From contig NZ_JAKWJR010000003.1 of NCBI RefSeq assembly GCF_022761125.1, positions 1 to 64,000 on the forward strand: 64,000 nucleotides of DNA. The letters run 5' to 3'. A program made the translations under genes and the position numbers. Numbering within the stretch: the stretch's first letter is position 1; every line of letters begins with the position of its first letter. Origin of the DNA: Nocardioides sp. SR21 (GTDB taxonomy: Bacteria > Actinomycetota > Actinomycetes > Propionibacteriales > Nocardioidaceae). Of this stretch, positions 52,782-63,488 are shown piece after piece. The notes under the pieces were generated by a model, which saw only the letters and a program-made list of their open reading frames with translations, was not told where the DNA came from and ran no database searches.

Positions 52782-53819
52782 ATGGCCGAAGAGTCGGTCC
52801 CTGCGGTCGCGCTGAGGACGTACCGGTTCTTGCGCCTGACGGTGATCGGGGTCATCGCGATGCTCGCGATCTCGATCCTCATCGAGGCCCAACGCACGGA
52901 CTGGTGCCTCAAGGGCTCGATCAGCGCGTACTACTACTCCCCGGTGAGGTCGGTCTTCGTCGGTGCGCTGTGCGCCATCGGGCTGGTGCTGATCGCGCTG
53001 TGGGGCAAGACCGCGATCGAGGACTCGCTGTTCAACCTGGCCGGACTGCTCGCGCCGGTGGTCGCGTTCGTCCCGGCGAAGGACGACGGGCTGTGTCCTG
53101 CGGACCCGGCGCTCGACCCGGTCCGCAACCAGGCGGCCATCGCGAATGCGATGTGGAGCTACCTGGTCGTGGTCGGCCTCTTCCTGGCGGCGTTGGTGGT
53201 GGTCGGCGTCATCGCCCGCCGGCAGGACCGGTGGCCGCTCATCCGGGACAACCAGGTCGGCTTCTGGGTCCCGCTCGGCCTGGCGATCGCGCTCTGGTTG
53301 CTCGGTCTGTGGCAGTTCTCCGTCCGGGACCGGACGCCGGGCGGGGCGAGCTGGTTCTACCAGAACGTCCACTTCACGTCGGCGATCGTCATGTTCGTCC
53401 TCATCACGCTCGGGATCCTCTGGATCGGCATCGCCTGGTGGTTCGGCCGGCGACGGCTGAGGGCGGGCGGGCGGCTGGCGACCGCCTTCAACGCCTGCCT
53501 GGGCGAGATCGCCCTGTCGGAGGAGCGCGACCCGAAGCGGGCCCGCCGGTACGTCGGGCAGGCCCTCGCCATGCTCGGGGTCTCCGTGCTGCTGTTCGTG
53601 CCGGGCACGATGGGTGCCGGTCCGACCTGGTTCGTCGACCACTACGTGTTCCTGGTCGAGGCCTGGATGATCGGCAACGTCGCGGTGTTCTGGGCCGTGC
53701 AGACCAAGGAGCGCTGGCACGAGGGTGCGCCGCCGCGCACCGAGGAGGAGCTGGCCGCCGCGGTCGAGACCGACGCGCGCCGGAGCGAGGCCGAGGCCCG
53801 GGCGGGCGGGCCGCAATAG
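52782..53819 (+). CDS. multi-pass membrane protein of unknown function
   Basis: The 345-residue protein has about seven membrane helices. The segment KGSISAYYYSPVRSVFVGAL after helix 1 is a motif I recall from actinobacterial DUF-type membrane proteins. Large outer loop with two cysteines (WCLKG, GLCPADPAL). The C-terminus is charged (TEEELAAAVETDARRSEAEA). The ATG at 52782 follows a strong GGGGAGGAGGT ribosome site and is preferred over the upstream ATG. Function unknown. Confidence 0.75.
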   Translation: MAEESVPAVALRTYRFLRLTVIGVIAMLAISILIEAQRTDWCLKGSISAYYYSPVRSVFVGALCAIGLVLIALWGKTAIEDSLFNLAGLLAPVVAFVPAKDDGLCPADPALDPVRNQAAIANAMWSYLVVVGLFLAALVVVGVIARRQDRWPLIRDNQVGFWVPLGLAIALWLLGLWQFSVRDRTPGGASWFYQNVHFTSAIVMFVLITLGILWIGIAWWFGRRRLRAGGRLATAFNACLGEIALSEERDPKRARRYVGQALAMLGVSVLLFVPGTMGAGPTWFVDHYVFLVEAWMIGNVAVFWAVQTKERWHEGAPPRTEEELAAAVETDARRSEAEARAGGPQ

Positions 53820-53891
53820 CCCGTTCGGGTCGTGTGGACGGCGGCTGACGGATCTACCGTGGCCATGTCCCCGGGGGGATAGGACGACCAG

Positions 53892-53925
53892 GGTCGCGGG
53901 TGTTCACGGGGGAGCGCCCGCGACC
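53892..53925. terminator. bidirectional terminator hairpin
   Basis: GGTCGCGGG (53892-53900) pairs perfectly with CCCGCGACC (53917-53925), loop 16 bases. It lies between the convergent membrane protein and kstR genes, 5 bases from the kstR stop. Confidence 0.65.
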
Positions 53926-53929
53926 ACGG

Positions 53930-54535
53930 TCAGTCGCGCAGGACGAGCCGGACCGCGACCTCGATGCGCTGGCCGGTCTCGGCGGCCGACGTACGGCCGG
54001 TCACCCAGCCGACGAGGGCGGAGAGCCAGACGTCACCGATCACCTGGGCGATCGAGACGTCCTCGTCGGTGAGCTCCTCGTGGCCCTCGGGATACATGGC
54101 CCGGGTGACCATCGCGGTCAGCAGCATGCCGACCTGGTGGATCTCAGCGGCGACGGAGGCGTCGGCGAACATGAACGCGCGGGTGAGCGCCTCGGTGAGC
54201 TGCGGGTCGCTCTGCATGCCGCGGGTGGTGCGCTTGAGGGCGTTGATCACGCGGTCGGCCGCGGTGTCACCGTCGACCGGCTTGTCGCGCAGCGCGACCT
54301 CGGTGCGCTCGAACTCGCGCTGCAGGGCGGAGACCAGCAGGTGGATCTTCGACGGGAAGTACCGGTAGAGCGTGCCGAGCGCGACGTCGGCCTGCTCCGC
54401 GACGGCGCGCATCTGGACGGCGTCGAAGCCGCCCTGCGAGGCCAGCGCGATGGTCGCGTCGAGGATGCGCTTGCGGCGGTCGCGCTGGGCAGCGGAGCCC
54501 AGATCGTCGACTGCCAGCGAGTTCGCGCTGCTCAC
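53930..54535 (-). CDS. kstR: KstR-like TetR repressor of steroid catabolism
   Basis: The 201-residue protein reads like KstR throughout: GSAAQRDRRKRILDATIALA, the HTH FDAVQMRAVAEQADVALGTL followed by YRYFPSKIHLLVSAL, RAFMFADASVAAEIHQV, and DVWLSALVGWVTGRTSA. KstR in mycobacteria represses the cholesterol upper-pathway genes until a steroid-CoA binds. Five KstR-type boxes in this window support the assignment. The GTG at 54535 follows CCCTT without a clear ribosome site; a -10 TAGACT lies at 54589-54584. It is divergent from the glycosyltransferase operon and, unlike in mycobacteria, separated from the fadE34-like gene by four genes. Confidence 0.9.
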   Translation of the reverse strand: MSSANSLAVDDLGSAAQRDRRKRILDATIALASQGGFDAVQMRAVAEQADVALGTLYRYFPSKIHLLVSALQREFERTEVALRDKPVDGDTAADRVINALKRTTRGMQSDPQLTEALTRAFMFADASVAAEIHQVGMLLTAMVTRAMYPEGHEELTDEDVSIAQVIGDVWLSALVGWVTGRTSAAETGQRIEVAVRLVLRD

Positions 54536-54643
54536 AAGGGACCCCCATTCACACGTCAGGTTCAGTTCGTCGGTCGGACGCAGAGTCTAGGGAACCCCCG
54601 AGAGTCCGGTTGATACCGGCCACTAGGCTAGCAATCGGTGGTC

Positions 54644-54663
54644 TAAAATAGGAACACGTTCCA
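54644..54663 (+). promoter_or_regulatory. -10 and KstR-like box before the glycosyltransferase operon
   Basis: AGGAACACGTTCCA (54650-54663) matches the KstR consensus except for A at the first fixed base; GGAACACGTTCC is a clean palindrome. TAAAAT (54644-54649) is a good -10 directly before it, so the box would cover the transcription start. It is about 60 bases from the kstR -10. Confidence 0.65.
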
Positions 54664-54734
54664 GTTCACCGGTACGGCGTGTCCCACGCACCCGGCAGAC
54701 CCCGACTGACTCGGGCGCAACAGAGAGGGTGCGG

Positions 54735-55994
54735 ATGCGGATCGCACTGCTGTCCTATCGGAGCAAGCCCCACTGCGGCGGCCAGGGCATCTACATCCGG
54801 CACCTCAGCCGGGAGCTCACGAAGCTGGGTCACTCGGTCGAGGTGTTCTCCGGACAGCCCTACCCGGACCTGGACGAGGGCGTGGCGCTGACCAAGCTCC
54901 CGAGCCTGGACCTCTACCGCGAGCCGGACCCGTTCCGGGTGCCGAAGCTCAAGGAGTTCCGCGACCGCATCGACGTCGAGGAGTTCGCCACCATGTGCGT
55001 GGCCGGGTTCCCGGAGCCGAAGACCTTCAGCCTGCGCGCCGCGCGCGCCCTGCAGGAGCGGATCGACGACTTCGACATCGTGCACGACAACCAGGTGCTC
55101 GGCTACGGGATGCTCGAGATCGAGAAGATGGGTCTCCCGCTCCTCACCACGCTGCACCACCCGATCAGCTACGACCGGCGCATCGACATCGCCGCGACCA
55201 AGAACCCCTGGCGCAAGTTCACGCTCACCCGGTGGTACGGCTTCGTGAAGATGCAGGCCCGCGTCGCCCGCCAGGCGCGCAAGATCCTGACCCCGTCGGA
55301 GACGTCGAAGCGCGACATCGCCAAGGACTTCGGCGTGGACCCGGCCCGGATGCAGGTGATCCTGCTCGGCGTCGACGACCTCTTCGTGCCGCCGACCAAG
55401 CCGCGCGTGCCCGGCCGGATCATGGCGATGGCCAGTGCCGACGCGCCGATGAAGGGCATCTCCACCCTCCTCGAGGCGTTCGCCAAGCTGCGCACCGAGC
55501 GCGACGTCGAGCTGTTCCTGGTCACCAAGCCCAAGCCGGGTGGCCGCACCGAGAAGCTCATCGACAAGCTCTCGATCCAGGACTCCGTCCGCTTCGTGCA
55601 CGGCATCAGCGACGCCGAGCTGGTCGAGCTGATGGGCTCCGCCGAGCTCGCCTGCGTGCCGTCGCTCTACGAGGGCTTCTCGCTCCCGACCGCCGAGCTG
55701 ATGGCCTGCGCGACCCCGCTGGTCGCCTCCGACGCCGGCGCGATCCCCGAGGTCGTCGGCCCCGACGGCCTCTGCGCCGACCTGGTCACCGCCGGTGACG
55801 TCGGCGAGCTCGAGCAGGCGATCGCGGCCCTGCTCGACGACCCCGAGCGCCGGGCGCGGTACGGCGCCGCCGGCCGCAAGCGGGTCGAGGAGATGTTCAG
55901 CTGGCGAGCCGTGGCGCAGAAGGTCGCCGTGGCGTACGAAGAAGTGATCGCGGACTTCCGGGTCTCGACGAGCTCGACCACCGAGGAGAACTAG
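54735..55994 (+). CDS. family 4 glycosyltransferase
   Basis: The 419-residue GT-B enzyme has a Gly-rich acceptor loop near the start (YRSKPHCGGQGIYIRHLSRE) and the nucleotide-sugar site in the C-terminal half, including the EX7E-type block ACVPSLYEGFSLPTAELMAC. It transfers a sugar from a nucleotide donor; acceptor unknown. The ATG at 54735 has GAGAGGG upstream; a GTG two codons earlier is possible. It heads a GT-methyltransferase-toroid operon under a KstR-like box. Its last codons (VSTSSTTEEN) derive from a dispersed repeat half-unit. Confidence 0.88.
   Translation: MRIALLSYRSKPHCGGQGIYIRHLSRELTKLGHSVEVFSGQPYPDLDEGVALTKLPSLDLYREPDPFRVPKLKEFRDRIDVEEFATMCVAGFPEPKTFSLRAARALQERIDDFDIVHDNQVLGYGMLEIEKMGLPLLTTLHHPISYDRRIDIAATKNPWRKFTLTRWYGFVKMQARVARQARKILTPSETSKRDIAKDFGVDPARMQVILLGVDDLFVPPTKPRVPGRIMAMASADAPMKGISTLLEAFAKLRTERDVELFLVTKPKPGGRTEKLIDKLSIQDSVRFVHGISDAELVELMGSAELACVPSLYEGFSLPTAELMACATPLVASDAGAIPEVVGPDGLCADLVTAGDVGELEQAIAALLDDPERRARYGAAGRKRVEEMFSWRAVAQKVAVAYEEVIADFRVSTSSTTEEN
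55961..55982. repeat. repeat half-unit at the end of the glycosyltransferase gene
   Basis: The 22 bases here (GGTCTCGACGAGCTCGACCA plus CC) differ by one base from the inverted copy of 44963-44984 in the Mce-associated gene. They encode the last residues before the stop codon. Confidence 0.65.
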
Positions 55995-56742
55995 TGCTGA
56001 CCGTTGACTTCGACCGCCTCGGGCTGCTGCCGGGGGACCGCGTGCTCGACATGGGCTGCGGCGGCGGGCGGCACGCATTCGAGATGTACCGCCGGGGCGC
56101 CGACGTGATGGCCTTCGACATGGACGCCGACGAGCTCGCCGGCGTGCTCGAGATCTTCGGCGCCATGAAGGAGCAGGGCGAGGTCCCCGAGGGCGCCCAT
56201 GCCGACATCAAGCAGGGCGACGCGCTCGCGCTGCCGTTCGCGGACGGCGAGTTCGACCGGATCGTCGCGGCGGAGGTGCTGGAGCACATCCACGCCGACG
56301 TCGACGCGATCAAGGAGCTGGTCCGGGTGCTGCGGCCCGGCGGCACGATGGCGATCACGGTGCCGCGCTGGCTGCCCGAGGTCATCAACTGGAAGCTCTC
56401 GGACGAGTACCACAACGCCGAGGGCGGTCACATCCGCATCTACACCGACCACGAGCTGATCGACAAGGTCACCAAGGCCGGGAAGTTCAACGACGGCGAG
56501 CCCGGCGACGCGATGGTGTTCGAGGGCAAGGACTACGCCCACGGGCTGCACGCGCCGTACTGGTGGATCAAGTGCGCGGTCGGCGTCAACAACGACGACC
56601 ACCCGGCCGCGAAGGCGTACCACAAGCTGCTCGTCTGGGAGATCATGAAGCAGCCCAAGACGCTCCAGTACGCCGGCAAGGTGCTCGACCCGCTGATCGG
56701 CAAGAGCATGGTCCTGTACTTCCGCAAGCCGGAAGATCTCTC

Positions 56743-56746
<4 letters not shown>
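55994..56746 (+). CDS. class I SAM-dependent methyltransferase
   Basis: The 250-residue protein shows motif I VLDMGCGGGRHAFEMYRRGA, motif II-like MAFDMDADEL, DALALPFADGEFDRIVAAEV (motif post-II/III) and LRPGGTMAITVPRW. It resembles UbiE/COQ5-type small-molecule methyltransferases. The GTG at 55994 overlaps the GT4 stop by one base. C-terminal residues (YAGKVLDPLIGKSMVLYFRK) suggest a hydrophobic patch for a lipid acceptor, which is inference. Followed by the coupled toroid gene. Confidence 0.88.
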
Positions 56747-58518
<1,772 letters not shown>

Positions 58519-58534
58519 GTTTTCGAGGAGCCCC

Positions 58535-60583
58535 ATGTCGATCGGAATCTCCGACGAGCACGTCGAGCTGGCCTCGAGCCTGCGCAAGTGGGCCGCCGAC
58601 CTGAAGGGTCGTGAGCTCGCGCGGGCCGCCGAGGAGGACGCCTCGGCGACCTTCGACTCCGCGTGGGCGGCGGTCAGCGAGATGGGCGTGCCGACGATCG
58701 GGATGCCGGAGTCCGCCGGCGGGGGAGGCGGTACGACGCTCGACGTGGCCGTCGCGCTCGAGGCGTGCGCCCACGAGCTGGTGCCCGGCCCGCTGCTCGG
58801 GCCGGCTGTCGCTGCCGCGCTCGGCCTGGACGCCGACGGCGTGATCGGACTGGCCCTGGGCGACGTCGTCTGGGACGCGCCGTCGGCCACCCATGTGCTC
58901 GCCGACGTCGACGGATGGACGCTGCTCCCGCGCGACGCGGTCGAGCTCACCCCGTCGCTCGGCCTCGACCTGTCGCGGCGCTTCGGGTCCCTCACGGTGC
59001 TCGACGCCCCCGCGGGTACGCCGGTCGACATCACGACCGCCCAGGTGCGGCGTACCGCCGTGACGCTGGGGGCCGCCGAGGCCGCGGGCATCGCGCGCTG
59101 GTGCCTGGCGACCGCGGTGGAGTACGCCAAGGTGCGCGAGCAGTTCGGCCAGAAGATCGGCAGCTTCCAGGCGATCAAGCACCTCTGTGCCGAGATGCTC
59201 GAGATCGCCGAGTCGGTCACCGCCGCCGCGTGGGACGTCGCGTCCGCGGCGTCCGGCGACGAGGAGCAGTGGGCCTTCGCCGCCGACGTGGCGGAGGCCA
59301 TCGCCTTCGACGGCGCGGTCGAGGTCGCGAAGTCCTGCATCCAGGTGCTCGGCGGGATCGGCTTCACGTTCGAGCACGACGCGCACTTCTACCTGCGCCG
59401 GGCGCTCACCCTCCGCGGACTGCTGAGCGACGGGGACGAGGCCGCCGAGCGGCTCACCGCCGCCGCGGTCGCGGGAGTACGCCGGCGCGTGCACCTCGAC
59501 CTCGAGGGCCGCGACGAGGCGATCCGCGCCGAGGTGCGGGCGACCGTGGCGCGGATCGCCGAGCAGCCGGACGACCAGCGCCGGGCCGCGTTCGTCGAGA
59601 CGGGGTACCTCACGCCGCACTGGGCGCCGCCGTACGGCCTCGGGGCGGACGCGGTCACGCAGATCGTCATCGACCAGGAGCTCGCCGCGGCCGAGCTCAC
59701 CCGGCCGGACATCGTGATCGCCGGCTGGGCGCTGCCGACGATCCTCGAGCACGGCACCGACGCGCAGCGCGAGCAGTTCGTGACGCCGTCGCTGCTGGGT
59801 GAGCTGGTGTGGTGCCAGCTGTTCTCCGAGCCGGGTGCCGGGTCCGACCTCGCCGCGCTGCGCACCCGCGCCGAGAAGGTGGACGGCGGGTGGAGGCTCA
59901 ACGGCCAGAAGGTCTGGAACTCCGTCGCCGAGCGCGCCGACTGGGGCATCTGCCTGGCCCGCACGAACCCGGATGCCCCCAAGCACCGGGGCATCTCGTA
60001 CTTCCTCGTCGACATGCGGACACCGGGGATCGACGTGCGGCCGCTCCGTGAGATCACCGGGAAGGCGCTGTTCAACGAGGTGTTCCTCGACGACGTGTTC
60101 GTGCCCGACGACATGGTGGTCGGCGAGGTCGACGACGGCTGGAAGCTGGCCCGCACGACGCTGGCCAACGAGCGGGTCGCGATGGCCACCAGCCGGCTCA
60201 GCAAGAGCACCGAGAGGGCCGTCGAGCTCGCCGGCGCCGGCGTCACCGCCGCGCAGCGGGTCGCGGTCGGCCACTCGATCGCGCTCTCCACGGTCTGCTC
60301 GCTGCTCGGGGTCCGCTCGACGATGCGGTCGCTGGCCGGGCTCGGGCCTGGCGCGGAGTCGAGCGTGGCCAAGCTGCTCGGGGTGCGCAACCGCCAGGAC
60401 GGCGCGGAGCTCGTGGTCGCGCTGCACGGCGACATGGTCGCGCTGGGCGGCGGCCCAGACCCTGACGCGGTGCGCGCCGACGTCTGGGAGATGCTCAACA
60501 CCCGCTGCCTGTCGATCGCGGGCGGCACCACGCAGATCCTGCGCAACGTGGCCGGCGAGCGGATCCTCGGCCTGCCCCGCTAG
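58535..60583 (+). CDS. fadE34: FadE34-like double-length acyl-CoA dehydrogenase
   Basis: The 682-residue protein contains two fused ACAD units: the first (1-310) with EYAKVREQFGQKIGSFQAIK and VLGGIGFTFEHDAHFYLRRA, the second (from about 330) with WCQLFSEPGAGSDLAALRTR, NGQKVWNSVAERADWGICLA and a final GGTTQILRNVAGERILGLPR. Mycobacterial FadE34 is likewise a fused heterodimer that dehydrogenates the five-carbon steroid side-chain CoA. The KstR-type box just upstream fits that role. FAD-dependent, cytoplasmic. In mycobacteria it adjoins kstR; here the sugar/methyl cassette lies between. Confidence 0.88.
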   Translation: MSIGISDEHVELASSLRKWAADLKGRELARAAEEDASATFDSAWAAVSEMGVPTIGMPESAGGGGGTTLDVAVALEACAHELVPGPLLGPAVAAALGLDADGVIGLALGDVVWDAPSATHVLADVDGWTLLPRDAVELTPSLGLDLSRRFGSLTVLDAPAGTPVDITTAQVRRTAVTLGAAEAAGIARWCLATAVEYAKVREQFGQKIGSFQAIKHLCAEMLEIAESVTAAAWDVASAASGDEEQWAFAADVAEAIAFDGAVEVAKSCIQVLGGIGFTFEHDAHFYLRRALTLRGLLSDGDEAAERLTAAAVAGVRRRVHLDLEGRDEAIRAEVRATVARIAEQPDDQRRAAFVETGYLTPHWAPPYGLGADAVTQIVIDQELAAAELTRPDIVIAGWALPTILEHGTDAQREQFVTPSLLGELVWCQLFSEPGAGSDLAALRTRAEKVDGGWRLNGQKVWNSVAERADWGICLARTNPDAPKHRGISYFLVDMRTPGIDVRPLREITGKALFNEVFLDDVFVPDDMVVGEVDDGWKLARTTLANERVAMATSRLSKSTERAVELAGAGVTAAQRVAVGHSIALSTVCSLLGVRSTMRSLAGLGPGAESSVAKLLGVRNRQDGAELVVALHGDMVALGGGPDPDAVRADVWEMLNTRCLSIAGGTTQILRNVAGERILGLPR

Positions 60584-60586
60584 CCT
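60581..60586 (+). promoter_or_regulatory. -10 hexamer TAGCCT built on the fadE34 stop codon
   Basis: TAGCCT starts with the TAG stop of the dehydrogenase gene and ends 7 bases before the ATG at 60594, the leaderless spacing. Confidence 0.4.
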
Positions 60587-60593
60587 CCGAGGC

Positions 60594-61109
60594 ATGAGCG
60601 AGCTGGACCAGGAACTCCGGGGCACCTGGACGTCGCGAGCGATCGCCCGCTCCGGCGCAGGGGGACTGCTGTACGGCGCGATCGTGACCGGTGCTGTGCT
60701 CGTGGTCAGCGGCACGCACCACGCGTCGATGCGCACGATCCTCGCCGCCTGGGCGTTCGTGCTGGTGACGTACTGGCTCGCCCACGTCTACGTGCACACG
60801 ACGCAGTCGCAGTTCGAGGGCGACCACCGCAACTTCGTGCTGCGGTCGCTCAGCGCGATGCGCGAGGAGCTGTCGGTGCTGGCGGGCGGCGTACCCGGGA
60901 TGGCGGTGTTCCTGATCGTCTACGCCGGCGGCGAGGACACCGTGGCCGCCGCGAAGGTCGCGATCTACTTCACGGTGCTCATCCTGGCCATCGTCGGCTA
61001 CCTCGGCGGCCGGCACGCCGGCCGGTCGCAGTGGGCGGCGCTCGGCGAGGCCGCGGGGGCGGCGCTGCTCGGCGGCGTGCTCGTGGTCGCGAAGATCCTG
61101 CTGCACTAG
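60594..61109 (+). CDS. small four-helix membrane protein
   Basis: The 171-residue protein has about four membrane helices (GGLLYGAIVTGAVLVVSGTH, TILAAWAFVLVTYWLAHVYV, GVPGMAVFLIVYAG, and IYFTVLILAIVGYLGGRHAG). A central charged loop QSQFEGDHRNFVLRSLSAMR lies between. No family recognised. It follows fadE34 by 10 bases, perhaps with its own promoter. Its stop codon is in the stem of a shared terminator. Confidence 0.75.
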   Translation: MSELDQELRGTWTSRAIARSGAGGLLYGAIVTGAVLVVSGTHHASMRTILAAWAFVLVTYWLAHVYVHTTQSQFEGDHRNFVLRSLSAMREELSVLAGGVPGMAVFLIVYAGGEDTVAAAKVAIYFTVLILAIVGYLGGRHAGRSQWAALGEAAGAALLGGVLVVAKILLH

Positions 61110-61139
61110 TGTCCTGAGGACTTCGGATTCAGGCCACTA
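61107..61139. terminator. bidirectional terminator containing both stop codons
   Basis: TAGTGTCCTGA (61107-61117) pairs with TCAGGCCACTA (61129-61139) with one mismatch, loop 11 bases. The TAG at each end is the stop codon of the gene on that strand. Confidence 0.7.
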
Positions 61140-62150
61140 ATCGGTCGAGCCGACCACGACCGTCGCAGTGCGGGACTCGCCGTCGCGCAGGTAGGTGACC
61201 TCGACCTCGGAGCCGACCTCCAGTCCGATCTCGATCCGGGTCAGGTCGTCGGGGTTGCGGACGACGTTCCCGTCGATCTCGGTGACGACGTCGCCCACCT
61301 CGATGCCGGCGTCGGAGGACGGTGGCGCGGCGACCTGGACGAACAGTCCGCTCGCGAGGCCGTCCTGGACGCCCTGGCCCTGGAGGCCGAGGGTCGGGTG
61401 GGCGACCTGCCCGGTCTCGATCAGCTCCGCGACGACGGGCGTCATCAGGGACGTCGGCACGGCGAAGTTCAGGCCGACGCTCCCGGTGTCGCCCTCCGGC
61501 GACCGGCCGGCGGTGTTGATCCCGACGAGGCGGCCGCGGCAGTCGACCAGCGCGCCCCCGCTGTTGCCGGGGTTGATCGAGGCGTCGGTCTGGATCGAGC
61601 CGACCAGGAACGTCGTACCGCCCTCGGCGGTCGGGACCTGCACCGTGCGACCGGTGGCGCTGACGATGCCCGCGGTCACGGTCGAGCTCAGGCCGAGCGG
61701 GGCGCCGAGCGCCACCACGGGCTGGCCGACGCGGACGGCTCCGGAGTCACCGACCACGACCCGGTCCGCGTGCTCGTCCGCGTCGTCGGTCTCGAGCACC
61801 GACAGGTCGGTCACCGGGTCGCCGCCGACCAGCGTGGCCGGCGAGGTGTGGCCGTCGGCGTACGTCACGCTCAACGACGCGCCCCGGCGGGCGAACGCGG
61901 TGACGTGGTCGTTGGACACGATGTAGGTCCCGTCCTGGTCGAGGACCACGCCCGAGCCGCTGCTGGTGCGGTCGCCCTTCGTGACGGTCACTGTCACCAC
62001 CGACGGCAGGACGTCACCGGCGACGTCCTGGACGTCGCACGAGCCGGCCGGGTCGACCGCGTGCCAGACGACGGTGGCGAGTGCTCCGCCCACGAGGCCG
62101 CCTGCGAGCGCGACGGCGGCCCCGATGGCGATCATCCGGCGGCGCTCCAC
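61137..62150 (-). CDS. HtrA-like membrane-anchored serine protease with PDZ domain
   Basis: The 337-residue protein has a short cytoplasmic start (ERRRM), one membrane helix (IAIGAAVALAGGLVGGALAT), a trypsin-like domain with His in YIVSNDHVTAF, Asp in DPVTDLSVLETDD and Ser in SINPGNSGGALVD, and a C-terminal PDZ domain (about 250-337; GLFVQVAAPPSSDAGIEVGD). It degrades or checks proteins outside the membrane. The GTG at 62150 follows GGAGGGAG; the ATG at 62255 would place an unlikely 35 residues before the anchor. Confidence 0.9.
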   Translation of the reverse strand: MERRRMIAIGAAVALAGGLVGGALATVVWHAVDPAGSCDVQDVAGDVLPSVVTVTVTKGDRTSSGSGVVLDQDGTYIVSNDHVTAFARRGASLSVTYADGHTSPATLVGGDPVTDLSVLETDDADEHADRVVVGDSGAVRVGQPVVALGAPLGLSSTVTAGIVSATGRTVQVPTAEGGTTFLVGSIQTDASINPGNSGGALVDCRGRLVGINTAGRSPEGDTGSVGLNFAVPTSLMTPVVAELIETGQVAHPTLGLQGQGVQDGLASGLFVQVAAPPSSDAGIEVGDVVTEIDGNVVRNPDDLTRIEIGLEVGSEVEVTYLRDGESRTATVVVGSTD

Positions 62151-62284
62151 GGCGGCTCCCTCCGACCGGACGAGCGTAGCGTTCGCGGTCGGAGAAAACT
62201 TTCGCGCTCGGTGTCGAAAAGGCCGCCGGCCGTTCGATGTACCTGCGAGAAGCAAGCCACCAGCAACCAGTAGGAGTGATCGAG

Positions 62285-62659
62285 ATGCCGCGTTTCATGG
62301 GATTCGTCCGGATGGAAGAGGGCCAGGGCATGGCGCCGCAGTCGCTGTTCGACGCGATGGACACCTACATCGGCGAGCAGGCCGCGAAGGGCGTCTTCCT
62401 CGACGGCGGCGGGCTGTTCGGCACCGAGGACACCGTGAACTTCATCTCCAGCGGGGGCGAGGTCAGCCGCGTCGACGGCCCGTACGCCGAGGCCAAGGAG
62501 GTCGTCGGAGGCTGGGCGCTGATGAAGTACGACTCGCTCGAGGAGGCCATCGCCGGCCAGCAGGAGTTCGCCGAGCTGCACGCGAAGCACTGGCCCGAGG
62601 CCACCGTGGTCGCGACGCTGCGCCAGGTCGCCGAGGAGCCGGAGGAGACCGGCGCCTGA
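62285..62659 (+). CDS. YCII-related (DGPF-domain) protein
   Basis: The 124-residue protein has the YCII-like pattern: MGFVRMEEGQG, LFDAMDTYIGEQAAKGVFLD, and VSRVDGPYAEAKEVVGGWAL with the DGPY/F motif that names the family, then SLEEAIAGQQEFAELH. Family members bind a small ligand; enzymatic role unclear, though often next to ECF sigma factors. AGGAG lies about 10 bases before the ATG at 62285, preferred over the in-frame ATG at 62237. Confidence 0.88.
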   Translation: MPRFMGFVRMEEGQGMAPQSLFDAMDTYIGEQAAKGVFLDGGGLFGTEDTVNFISSGGEVSRVDGPYAEAKEVVGGWALMKYDSLEEAIAGQQEFAELHAKHWPEATVVATLRQVAEEPEETGA

Positions 62660-62707
62660 CCTCCGGTGCTGCCGGCGCGCACGTGGCCGCCGGCGGCACC
62701 GGCGTCG

Positions 62708-63376
62708 TCAGGTCAGCAGCTTCCAGGTCCCTTCCGACACGACCTCCACGGTGCCGCCGACGACGGTGAGGGCCGTCTGGTCGTCGATGGCGTAGGCCGG
62801 GCCGGAGATGCCGGCCGCCCACTGCTGCGCCACGGCCATGGAGTTGCCCGGCTCGCCGTCCGGCGCCAGGTGCGGGCAGATCGAGAAGTCGACGACGCCC
62901 AGGGTGCTGTCGTCGCCGGTCGGCGGTCGCCACTGGATGAAGTCGTCGCCGACCTCGGGGGTCATCACCATGCTGCCGGCGCTCAGCCCGACCCACACCG
63001 TGTCGGTCAGCGACGGGATCAGGTCGGCGAGGCCGGACTCCCGCATCCAGTGGCACAGGTAGAGCACGTCCCCGCCCGCCACCAGGAGGGCGTCGGTCTC
63101 CCGGACCAGCGGGACCCAGCGGTCCTCGTCGATGCTCGGCAGGGCGGTCAGCTCCAGCACGCCCATCGACTTCCAGCCCAGGTCGACCATCGGGTTCTGG
63201 CTCTTCCCGCTGATGAACTGCCACGCCCTCGCCCCTGGGCCGACCCACGGGTGTCCGTACTGCGCGGTGGGGATGCAGAGGGCGCTGGACTCGCCGATCG
63301 GCTTGCCCAGCAGCTCGACGAGCGCGTCGCGGATGCTGGGGTTCGAGATGCCCGCGGACGTGAGTAGCAGCTTCAA
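62708..63376 (-). CDS. peptidase S51 (peptidase E / cyanophycinase-like) family protein
   Basis: From the TTG at 63376 (GGGAGAG upstream) the protein has 222 residues, the usual length: LKLLLTSAGISNPSIRDALV, then ALLVAGGDVLYLCHWMRESG and the nucleophile elbow VWVGLSAGSMVMTPEVGDD with Ser. Peptidase E cleaves Asp-Xaa dipeptides. Starts further upstream (63595) give Arg/Ser/Thr-rich sequence antisense to the VOC gene and were rejected. Confidence 0.82.
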   Translation of the reverse strand: MKLLLTSAGISNPSIRDALVELLGKPIGESSALCIPTAQYGHPWVGPGARAWQFISGKSQNPMVDLGWKSMGVLELTALPSIDEDRWVPLVRETDALLVAGGDVLYLCHWMRESGLADLIPSLTDTVWVGLSAGSMVMTPEVGDDFIQWRPPTGDDSTLGVVDFSICPHLAPDGEPGNSMAVAQQWAAGISGPAYAIDDQTALTVVGGTVEVVSEGTWKLLT

Positions 63377-63488
63377 GGTCTCTCCCGGTCGGATCGCGAT
63401 GTCTGTGGGGGCGTGACGTACCGACCCGGCGTCACCGCAGGACTCATCGGCCTCGATGGTGTCCGGGTTGCTCGAGGTGCGAGCCGGA

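Noticed and set aside
50354..52912. An open frame of 852 codons on the minus strand
   Set aside because: It is antisense to the GH3 enzyme, which has a signal peptide and catalytic motifs; the shadow has none.
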